A stretch of 38,321 nucleotides of DNA from CAZHZT01 sp964537285 (GTDB taxonomy: Bacteria > Bacteroidota > Bacteroidia > Chitinophagales > Saprospiraceae). Within the stretch, counting starts at the first letter, position 1. Every line of letters begins with the position of its first letter. This document shows positions 32,547 through 38,321 of the stretch, piece after piece. The stretch lies in contig CAZHZT010000047.1 in the NCBI GenBank assembly GCA_964537285.1, positions 1-38,321 of the forward strand. Reading direction: 5' to 3'. A model generated the notes under the pieces. That model had not been told where the DNA came from, searched no databases, and saw nothing but the letters and a program-made list of their open reading frames with translations. The translations under genes and the position numbers were made by a program.

Positions 32547-32708
32547 AGCTGGTATTCTGGCTCACTTCACTTTCAGCGCCTTCCCATCTTCCGAAAAGAC
32601 AGTGACAAAATGCTAAAAGCTATCATTTGAAGTTTACAGCAGCGGGGACTGCTCCGGATTTTCACCGGATTCCCATTTAAAGAACATTTAAATTTCTACC
32701 AAACAGCT
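32547..32708 (-). ncRNA. Cobalamin (adenosylcobalamin) riboswitch
   Basis: On the minus strand, in order: GGGAATCCGGTGAAAATCC, then GGAGCAGTCCCCGCTGCTGT, then CACTGTC, then GATGGGAAGGCGC, then the B12-box-like GAGCCAGAATACCAGC. These are the hallmark conserved blocks of the cobalamin class with the expected order and spacing. A closing stem pairs AGCTG..GGTA at the 5' side with TACCAGCT at the 3' side. It sits between pyrF and the BtuB-like gene and is oriented to control the latter, presumably repressing it when B12 is abundant. Confidence 0.95.
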
Positions 32709-32718
32709 ATTGACACCA

Positions 32719-32726
32719 CAAAGCTA
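32719..32726 (-). promoter_or_regulatory. Candidate -7 box TAGCTTTG for the riboswitch transcript
   Basis: An exact TAnnTTTG match about 10 nt upstream of the riboswitch. Its first three bases are the pyrF stop codon (TAG at 32726-32724), so the promoter overlaps the end of pyrF. No clear -33 TTG. Confidence 0.5.
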
Positions 32727-33545
32727 ATTAAAATTACGTTCCTTTAAAATTAATTCCATCTTTTGTTGCAAGTTTTGGGCAGCCTCCCGGGCACGCTCTG
32801 CAAAATCCAGTTCATTGCCAGCGTAGAGAATGCCTCTGGAACTATTTACCAATATTCCTACTTGCTCGTTAATGGATACACTAGCCACCTCTTCAAGGCT
32901 TCCTCCCTGAGCACCTACTCCCGGAATAAGAAAGAAATGCGCCGGCAGCCTTTTTCGAATACCAGCTAATTGCTCTGGATGTGTTGCTCCGATTACGAAC
33001 ATTAAGTTGTTCTCATTGCCCCAATGCGTCGCCTTGTCCAATACTTCTTCATATAATTTTTTCCCTTCCGTATTCTCCAGGAACTGAAAATCCTGGCTCC
33101 CCTTATTAGAGGTAAGTGCAAGGAGTATAACCCATTTGCCCGGGAAGGATAAAAAAGGAGCGACAGAATCTTCTCCCATATAAGGAGCAACCGTCACAGC
33201 ATCAAAGGAGTAATTTTTAAAAAAAGCCTCCGCATACATCCTGGATGTATTGCCAATATCCCCTCTCTTTGCATCAGCGATCACAAAATGTTCAGCAGGA
33301 ATGACTTCAAGTGTTTTTTCGAGAGCTCTCAAGCCATTTAGCCCTTGAGCTTCGTAAAAAGCAAGGTTGGGTTTGTAGGCAACACAAAGATCCTTAGTAG
33401 CCTCAATGATCTGCCGGTTAAATTCAAATATCGGATCTTCAGCAGCAAGAATATGCCTGGGAAAGCGATTCAGATCCGGATCAAGCCCGACGCACAGAAA
33501 GGATCTCTTGCGCTTAATCTGGGAAGTAATTTCAATAGCATCCAT
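32724..33545 (-). CDS. pyrF: Orotidine 5'-phosphate decarboxylase PyrF
   Basis: A 273-residue enzyme that catalyses the last step of UMP synthesis. The active-site block DAKRGDIGNTS (Asp 91, Lys 93, Asp 96) is intact, and FLCVGLDPDLNRFP and LIPGVGAQGG are present. The length fits the longer (type 2) decarboxylases. A heptamer-built hairpin separates it from the upstream NFU gene, so it may be transcribed on its own. The downstream cobalamin operon has its own promoter overlapping the pyrF stop. Confidence 0.96.
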   Translation of the reverse strand: MDAIEITSQIKRKRSFLCVGLDPDLNRFPRHILAAEDPIFEFNRQIIEATKDLCVAYKPNLAFYEAQGLNGLRALEKTLEVIPAEHFVIADAKRGDIGNTSRMYAEAFFKNYSFDAVTVAPYMGEDSVAPFLSFPGKWVILLALTSNKGSQDFQFLENTEGKKLYEEVLDKATHWGNENNLMFVIGATHPEQLAGIRKRLPAHFFLIPGVGAQGGSLEEVASVSINEQVGILVNSSRGILYAGNELDFAERAREAAQNLQQKMELILKERNFN

Positions 33546-33557
33546 AATCTTTATATG

Positions 33558-33669
33558 CGGTAAACGGGGAACGGTAAACGGTTAACGAAGAACGGCTAAC
33601 GGGCTTGAAAAGGCCGAAGGCCTATTCAAGTCCGTTTTTCGTTTACCGTTCCCCGTTTACCGTTTACCG
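33558..33669. repeat. Heptamer arrays in inverted arrangement (CGGNNAA), locus 3
   Basis: The left half reads CGGTAAA, CGGGGAA, CGGTAAA, CGGTTAA, CGAAGAA, CGGCTAA on the plus strand. The right half (33632-33669) reads the same kind of units on the minus strand. The two halves therefore pair, with a small inner stem CTTGAA..AAGGCC / GGCCT..TTCAAG around GAA. It sits between the NFU gene and pyrF and could terminate the former. Confidence 0.85.
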
Positions 33670-33675
33670 TATTTA

Positions 33676-33924
33676 TTAGTTGATAGCTTCTACGCCTTTT
33701 ACTTCAGGAATTTTCCCCCTCAGGGTTTCCTCGACGCCGGCCTTCATGGTCATATCCGACATGGAACAGAACTCACAATTGCCCAACCATTTTATTTTGA
33801 CCTGCATATCTTCCGTTACATCCACTAGTTCTACATTTCCTCCATCCACTGCCAGGTGAGGCCTTATATCGTCGAGAGCAGTATCAATTCTTTGCATTAA
33901 ATTTTGCTTTTCAGCTACTTGCAT
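33676..33924 (-). CDS. NifU C-terminal-domain (NFU) iron-sulfur carrier
   Basis: An 82-residue NFU-type scaffold. The cluster-binding CxxC is GNCEFC (Cys 50 and Cys 53), preceded by the family block IRPHLAVDGGNVELVDV. NFU proteins carry [4Fe-4S] clusters to target enzymes. It lies 60 nt after the Mrp ATPase gene on the same strand, another iron-sulfur carrier, and the pair is probably co-transcribed. Confidence 0.93.
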   Translation of the reverse strand: MQVAEKQNLMQRIDTALDDIRPHLAVDGGNVELVDVTEDMQVKIKWLGNCEFCSMSDMTMKAGVEETLRGKIPEVKGVEAIN

Positions 33925-33984
33925 ATTTAGATGTATTTTGCTTTTATGGCATTTTCTAACTTATAACCTTTGGCCAACAGCTAT

Positions 33985-35085
33985 TTATGATTGAATTTGC
34001 ACCCTTTCTGTAGGGGCTAAAAGTTCATTCCTGACGGCTGTTTGGCGAGCTGTATTGCGAGCTACTTCTTCAAAATACTCAGAGATCTCATTATCCGCTC
34101 CAATCACAGCTGGTTTGCCTTCGTCGCTGCCTTCCCTGATCCCCTGGATCAGCGGAATTTGTCCGAGCAATACCGATTCGCTCAGTTTAGCAAGTTTCTT
34201 ACCGCCTCCATCGCCAAAGATAAAATATTTATTGTTAGGAAGCTCTTTTGGAGTAAACCAAGCCATATTTTCTACAACTCCCAGAATAGGAACGTCAACG
34301 GATGGAAGCCGGAACATATTCATAGCCTTGATCGCATCTGCGATAGCTACTTGCTGGGGAGTAGTAACCAGCACTGCTCCGGTCACCGGTACGGTTTGTA
34401 CGAGGGTCAGTTGGATATCACCGGTTCCCGGTGGCAGATCAACCACCAGATAATCCAGGTCGGGCCAAAGGGTATCGGTGAAAAATTGCTTGATAATGGC
34501 TGCCAATCGAGGACCTCTCAAAACCACTGCTTGTTCAGGTTCTATAATAAACCCAATAGACATTACAGGCATGTTGTAAGCTATGAGTGGAACGATCTTA
34601 GGCTGGCCATTCACTTCCTGAGTTTTAGGTCGTTCTCCTGTTAAACCAAGCATTGTTGGCATGGAAGGACCGTAAAGATCTGCGTCCAGCAAACCCACTT
34701 TGGCTCCAAGTTTCTGAAGCCCTAAAGCCAAATTAACCGATACAGTAGATTTGCCGACCCCGCCTTTTCCGGAAGCCACGGCAATAATATTCCGGATTCT
34801 ATCCACCGGGCTGCTTGGCTTTGGAGATGGTGGCGGCATATTACGGTTCATCATGTGAACGTTCACTTCTGCATCAGGGTAAAGATTTTGGATGGCAGCG
34901 ATGCATTCAAAATTCAGATGGGATTTTTCTTCCGTTCCTCCCCCTTTCAGTTCAAGGGTAAAATTCACATTCTTTCCATCTACCTCTACATTTAAAAGCA
35001 TATTGGCCTTTACAATGCTTTTACCACTAGCGGGGTCCTTTACTTTTGAAAGGGCCTCCACAATTTTCATCTTATCGAATTCCAT
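33985..35085 (-). CDS. mrp: Mrp/ApbC-type iron-sulfur carrier ATPase
   Basis: A 366-residue P-loop ATPase. An N-terminal MIP18/DUF59 domain (about residues 5-80) is joined by a Pro-rich linker to the ATPase domain with the deviant Walker A GKGGVGKS (106-113), LLDADLYGPSMP and VVDLPPGTGD. The C-terminal CxxC cluster motif of many Mrp/Nbp35 proteins is not visible; the corresponding stretch reads ENMAWFTPKELPNNKYFIFG, which I recall as usual in Bacteroidota homologues. Expected role: delivery of [4Fe-4S] clusters. Adjacent to the NFU gene. Confidence 0.9.
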   Translation of the reverse strand: MEFDKMKIVEALSKVKDPASGKSIVKANMLLNVEVDGKNVNFTLELKGGGTEEKSHLNFECIAAIQNLYPDAEVNVHMMNRNMPPPSPKPSSPVDRIRNIIAVASGKGGVGKSTVSVNLALGLQKLGAKVGLLDADLYGPSMPTMLGLTGERPKTQEVNGQPKIVPLIAYNMPVMSIGFIIEPEQAVVLRGPRLAAIIKQFFTDTLWPDLDYLVVDLPPGTGDIQLTLVQTVPVTGAVLVTTPQQVAIADAIKAMNMFRLPSVDVPILGVVENMAWFTPKELPNNKYFIFGDGGGKKLAKLSESVLLGQIPLIQGIREGSDEGKPAVIGADNEISEYFEEVARNTARQTAVRNELLAPTERVQIQS

Positions 35086-35118
35086 ATTAAGTTAGCTTCA
35101 GTATTCTGTAAAACGCGT

Positions 35119-35673
35119 TTATAAATGAAGTATTTTGTAAAATTTCCACTGCCCCCGGCAGGATAAGTGGCTGGACAATAATAAGTAGTTTAAAGAGATA
35201 ATTAAAAACAGGAAAGAATTGTTTAGAGAATTGCAAATAAATGAGCCCTTGAGTGGAAGCAGTTGATCCGTTTTTTCATTGTAATATTTAAAGGTATCTT
35301 TTATTTCATTCATTTCTGCCTTGGTATCAATCTCTATAACTATTTTTGGAGGAATGCTCAGATATTTATTAGTTGCCTTAGTAATATCTAACTGGCCCGA
35401 TTCAAAAACAGCGATATCTGCTGCTCTCCAATTACCTTTAGAAAATTGAATGCCTATTTCATTAGTTAGCACAACATGTGTATTACCTAAGTATTTATGA
35501 AGTAAGATTACGAGATTTGAAATAATTAAAGATTGTAAAAAACTACTTCCCACTGGTTCTTCTTGGTTTACTTTTCCTTTCAAAATTTCTTTATACCCTC
35601 TGTAGTAGATAGGTTGGCCATCTACCATTTCATATATCATCGACTCAGGGACTGTTTTTGCCGCTCCTTCCAT
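35119..35673 (-). pseudogene. Uma2-family (DUF820) nuclease-like gene, 3' truncated
   Basis: The first ~138 residues fit the Uma2 family: GSSFLQSLIISNLVILLHKYL, NWRAADIAVF (Asp 86), PKIVIEID (Glu 114) and TFKYYNEKTDQLL. After that point the expected continuation of the type 'dFGVk.ViWif' is absent in all three frames, and the reading frame ends in an unrelated hydrophobic tail of about 45 residues. The gene therefore seems to have lost its 3' end by recombination, or to carry a replaced tail. Uma2 proteins have a PD-(D/E)XK fold of uncertain function and occur in many copies in some genomes. Low-complexity tail and position beside repeats support decay. Confidence 0.6.
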
Positions 35674-35768
35674 TTATTTAACCAAATTATTGACAAATTT
35701 CAATAGTATCACTACAAATCTAACACTTTTTAAAAAGAAAGTCCAGTATAATAGACAGGAAGTTTTAG

Positions 35769-35816
35769 TCACGAACATAATTCATCCCGAAAATTCGGGA
35801 TGAATTATGTTCGTGA
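35769..35816. repeat. 48-bp palindrome, ATCCCGAAAATTCGGGAT family
   Basis: 23-bp perfect arms around AA. The core TCATCCCGAAAATTCGGGAT is shared with 11895-11930 and 38192-38229, but the outer arm sequence differs. Unlike those two it lies between divergent genes, so a terminator role is less obvious here. Confidence 0.7.
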
Positions 35817-35866
35817 ATGACAATGAATTCCTCAAGGACTGTACAAAGCTCTTTATACCTTTATAG

Positions 35867-35979
35867 CCCGGCACTTCAGTGCCGGGAGTATAATTGTCAG
35901 TTTGGGCTTTAGCCCTTTTGTTATTCATAGGCTAAAGCCCCGACAAATATTAACACTACAACTGGCGCTAAAGCGCCAG
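35867..35979. repeat. Cluster of three short perfect hairpins
   Basis: Stems of 8, 11 and 8 bp at 35867-35886, 35904-35940 and 35962-35979. All are GC-rich in AT-rich surroundings, with words such as GGGCTTTAGCC and GGCGCTAAAGCGCC. Confidence 0.65.
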
Positions 35980-36163
35980 GCGAAGAAAAAGCTTAAGTCG
36001 ACGACTTTGAGCCTTAGCTATGGCGGGGCTTTTTAACGAAGTGGAAGAAAAAAAGACCCCTTCAAAATGTTTATCAACTTAGGTTACAGAGTATTAATTA
36101 TCAAAATCAAAGGTATTTTGACAACTAATACCGTACTTAAAGTATTTTAACGCTTGATTTAAT

Positions 36164-36171
36164 TACTTTTG
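36164..36171 (+). promoter_or_regulatory. Candidate -7 box TACTTTTG for the ribF fusion gene
   Basis: An exact TAnnTTTG match only 8 nt upstream of the ATG at 36180. If used, transcription would start at or within a few bases of the start codon, giving a leaderless mRNA. Confidence 0.4.
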
Positions 36172-36179
36172 CCGCCGTT

Positions 36180-38165
36180 ATGAATGTGTATAAAGAACTT
36201 TCAAATTTACCAAGTTTTAAAAATGCCGTGATTACAATAGGTTCTTTTGATGGGGTGCATACCGGTCATCAAAAAATCCTGGAGCGGCTAAAGAATAAAG
36301 CACGTGAATACGGAGGAGAAAGTATTGTAATAACTTTTAATCCTCACCCGAGGCATGTGATAAAACCAGACAATCAAGAACTTCAACTGATTAATACCGT
36401 AGATGAAAAGGCGGAATTATTAGAAGCATTCGGCATCGACCATTTAGTAGTAGTTCCTTTTGATAAAGCCTTTTCTCAGCAAAGCCCGGAGGATTATATC
36501 GAACGATTTTTACTGGAAAAGTTTTCTCCTTCATGCATCGTTATAGGCTACGATCATCGATTTGGGCGAAACCGGGAAGGAGACATCACTTTTCTCAGGA
36601 AGTATGAGCAAACAGCAGGATTTGAATTGATCGAGATTAAAGCTCAGGAGGTGGAAGACATTACCGTCAGCTCTACCAAAATTCGGAAAGCTATAAAAAA
36701 TGGTCAAATACGCGCCGCACGCCAATATCTAAATCATGCCTACCGCCTCACAGGAACAGTAGTGAAAGGACAGCAAATCGGGCAGGAAATTGGCTACCCA
36801 ACCGCCAATATAGCCATCAATGATCCGTATAAACTCATTCCGGCCGATGGAATTTATGCTGTTCGCGTTGCGCATAAGCAGCGTAAATACAATGGTATGC
36901 TGTACATTGGTACCCGACCAACCCTAAAGGAATTCAACAACAGAACTATAGAAGTCAATATCTTTGATTTTGATCAGAAAATCTACGGCGATATTCTTTC
37001 TATTGAATTTATTGACAAAATCCGAGGAGACCAGCACTTCGACTCCCTGGATGCCCTTTCCCAACAATTAGAACAGGACAAACAGGCCACCCTCCGAATA
37101 CTTGAAAAAAGTAATCGGCCTGGCTGGCCTTCTGTGGCAGTAACCATACTCAACTATAATGGCCGCAGTTTTTTGGAGAGCTTTCTCCCTGGTGTCCGAA
37201 ACTACTCTTATGAGAACCTGCGAGTAATTGTAGCAGATAATGCTTCTACCGATGATTCCATTAGCTTTCTAAAAGAATCTCACCCTGAAGTAGAGCGCAT
37301 TATCCTGGAAGAAAACTATGGCTTTGCGGAAGGCTACAACCGCGCAATCGATCAAATCGATGCAGATTATATCGTTTTACTTAATTCAGATGTAGAAGTT
37401 GAAGGAAACTGGATTGCACCGGTTATAGAAATGTTGGAAAAAGACCCTTCCATTGCAGCAGTGCAACCCAAAATTAAAGCCCAAAAAAACAAGGAGTACT
37501 TCGAATATGCAGGAGCTTGTGGCGGCTGGATGGATTTTCTAGGCTACCCTTTTTGTCGTGGAAGGATTTTTAATACGGTTGAAAAGGATGAAGGCCAATA
37601 TGATGAACCCATGGAGGTGTTTTGGGCGAGTGGAGCCGCAATGTTTGTTCGAACCAAGCTTTTCAAAAACCTAGGAGGTTTTGATGGGGATTATTTTGCG
37701 CATTTAGAAGAAATAGATCATTGCTGGAGGCTAAAACGCGCCGGATACAAGGTCATGGTGCAACCCAAAGCAGTGGTATACCATGTTGGAGGAGGTACAC
37801 TAGGCTATTTGAGTCCTAGAAAAGCTTTTTTAAATTTCCGCAACAGTCTTTTTACTATTTTTAAAAACGAATCCTTTTCCAAACTCCTGTGGCTTATTCC
37901 TGCCAGATTAATTCTGGATGGAGTCGCAGCAGGACTTTTTCTTACAGAAGGTAAGTTTCAACATATACAAGCCATTTTAAGGGCCCACTTTGCCTTCTAT
38001 GGTGCTATCCCCAAACTGATAAAAAAACGAAAACACTACAACGACCTTATTAAAAAACACCAGATCAACAAGAAATTTAACCCCAAAGGTGTTCTATACA
38101 AAAGCATCGTTTGGGCTTTTTATATAAGAAAGAAGAAGAACTTTCATCAATTGAAGGAAAAATAA
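36180..38165 (+). CDS. ribF: RibF (riboflavin kinase/FAD synthetase) fused to GT2 glycosyltransferase
   Basis: A 661-residue fusion. Residues 1 to about 309 are a complete RibF: GSFDGVHTGH (21-30), GYDHRFGRNREGD (123-135), SSTKIR (164-169), and the kinase part with GYPTANI (205-211) and DGIYAV (223-228). After a short linker (about 310-316, SNRPGW) comes a complete family-2 glycosyltransferase: VAVTILNYNG (319-328), DNASTDDS (353-360), LNSDVEV (401-407) and HLEEIDHCWRLKRAGY (508-523), with a hydrophobic stretch near 568-590. There is no stop codon and no ATG at the junction (about nt 37107-37130); an internal GTG at 37134 is the only nearby alternative start. RibF makes FMN and FAD; the sugar acceptor of the transferase is unknown. 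Confidence 0.9.
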   Translation: MNVYKELSNLPSFKNAVITIGSFDGVHTGHQKILERLKNKAREYGGESIVITFNPHPRHVIKPDNQELQLINTVDEKAELLEAFGIDHLVVVPFDKAFSQQSPEDYIERFLLEKFSPSCIVIGYDHRFGRNREGDITFLRKYEQTAGFELIEIKAQEVEDITVSSTKIRKAIKNGQIRAARQYLNHAYRLTGTVVKGQQIGQEIGYPTANIAINDPYKLIPADGIYAVRVAHKQRKYNGMLYIGTRPTLKEFNNRTIEVNIFDFDQKIYGDILSIEFIDKIRGDQHFDSLDALSQQLEQDKQATLRILEKSNRPGWPSVAVTILNYNGRSFLESFLPGVRNYSYENLRVIVADNASTDDSISFLKESHPEVERIILEENYGFAEGYNRAIDQIDADYIVLLNSDVEVEGNWIAPVIEMLEKDPSIAAVQPKIKAQKNKEYFEYAGACGGWMDFLGYPFCRGRIFNTVEKDEGQYDEPMEVFWASGAAMFVRTKLFKNLGGFDGDYFAHLEEIDHCWRLKRAGYKVMVQPKAVVYHVGGGTLGYLSPRKAFLNFRNSLFTIFKNESFSKLLWLIPARLILDGVAAGLFLTEGKFQHIQAILRAHFAFYGAIPKLIKKRKHYNDLIKKHQINKKFNPKGVLYKSIVWAFYIRKKKNFHQLKEK

Positions 38166-38191
38166 TAATGTACAAAGGGGAGGCTCCCGGA

Positions 38192-38229
38192 AACATGAGT
38201 CATCCCGAAAATTCGGGATGACTCATGTT
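38192..38229 (+). terminator. 38-bp palindrome after the ribF fusion gene
   Basis: 18-bp perfect arms around AA, core ATCCCGAAAATTCGGGAT, 26 nt after the stop codon at 38165. Its central 36 bases are identical to 11895-11930. The position fits a terminator, though no U-run follows. Confidence 0.6.
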
Positions 38230-38253
38230 GTCAAAATAATTAATAATAGAAGC

Positions 38254-38321
38254 TGTAAATCAATTTATTAGGACCGGCCTTATTCAATTTAGCTTTTTGA
38301 AAGGCTGGAAGCCGTTAAAAA
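38254..38321 (+). repeat. Second copy of the window-start repeat
   Basis: It aligns to bases 1-68 with only a few mismatches (for example TGTAAATCAA against TGTAAGTCAA and TTTTTGAAAGG against TTTTTGGAAGG), then is cut by the window end. Same orientation as the first copy. Confidence 0.8.

Larger units (their letters stand above)
35674..36179. other. Divergent gap upstream of the ribF fusion
   Basis: 506 bases without a supported gene but with at least four perfect hairpins: 35769-35816 (listed), 35867-35886 (CCCGGCAC TTCA GTGCCGGG), 35904-35940 (GGGCTTTAGCC with its inverse) and 35962-35979 (CTGGCGCT AA AGCGCCAG). The rest is AT-rich. Confidence 0.7.

Noticed and set aside
35867..35979. CRISPR-like cluster of short repeats
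   Set aside because: The three hairpins have different sequences and no regular repeat-spacer pattern, and no cas genes are nearby.
1..38321. Circular replicon suggested by repeat at both ends
   Set aside because: The two copies differ at several bases, so they are not an assembly overlap, and the gene content is chromosomal housekeeping.

Overview
The window reads as chromosomal DNA of a Bacteroidota bacterium, most likely from the Saprospiria (Saprospiraceae/Lewinellaceae-like). The support is: genes of the gliding-associated ABC transporter (gldA, gldF, gldG); three secreted proteins with C-terminal type IX secretion (T9SS) sorting domains; an Oar-type TonB receptor; several exact matches to the Bacteroidota -7 promoter box TAnnTTTG; and no obvious Shine-Dalgarno sequences. 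The family assignment is inference. About 30 protein genes are recognisable. I see no tRNA, rRNA, CRISPR array, transposase or phage gene.

Layout. 1-5.5 kb (minus strand): gldA, an unknown exported protein, gldF, gldG and a DUF4340 protein, tightly packed. 6.0-8.6 kb: a B12-dependent class II ribonucleotide reductase. 8.8-10.9 kb: molybdopterin genes moaA (minus) and moaD-moaE (plus), separated by repeat-rich DNA. 11.4-15.3 kb: small lipoproteins, an M43-type metalloprotease, an arrestin-like Spo0M relative and a conserved protein of unknown function. 15.5-18.9 kb: HdrB-like and HdrC-like iron-sulfur proteins with a secreted DUF1028 protein gene between them. 19-22.5 kb: a PyrR-like phosphoribosyltransferase, a patatin-like lipase and a large secreted cupredoxin protein. 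23-27.5 kb: the Oar-like receptor and a lipoprotein glycerophosphodiesterase. 27.5-32.7 kb: a cobalamin riboswitch followed by a BtuB-like receptor, a DUF4465/T9SS protein and a secreted serine protease. 32.7-35.7 kb: pyrF, an NFU-type iron-sulfur carrier, an Mrp ATPase and a truncated Uma2 gene. 36.2-38.2 kb: RibF (FAD synthesis) fused in frame to a family-2 glycosyltransferase.

How the genes fit together. B12 is a theme: the riboswitch should lower expression of the uptake operon when cobalamin is plentiful, and the ribonucleotide reductase in the same window needs the imported cofactor. The riboswitch operon is the best candidate for a little-described system. It combines an outer-membrane cobamide receptor, a T9SS-displayed DUF4465 protein (a family I recall near btuB genes) and a trypsin-like protease with a dockerin-like tail, with no hairpin seen between the genes.

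The second striking property is the non-coding DNA. Nearly every intergenic gap holds long, often perfect palindromes. Several convergent gene pairs share one hairpin, and in at least two cases one arm of a perfect 31-37 bp stem is the 3' coding end of a gene. Separate dispersed families can be told apart: heptamer arrays of unit CGGNNAA at three loci, elements with TAGACTT ends, a GCGCGTTCATTTTTCAA family, palindromes with the core ATCCCGAAAATTCGGGAT, a GTTCTTTGACA motif, and a long hairpin repeat that occurs at both ends of the window.
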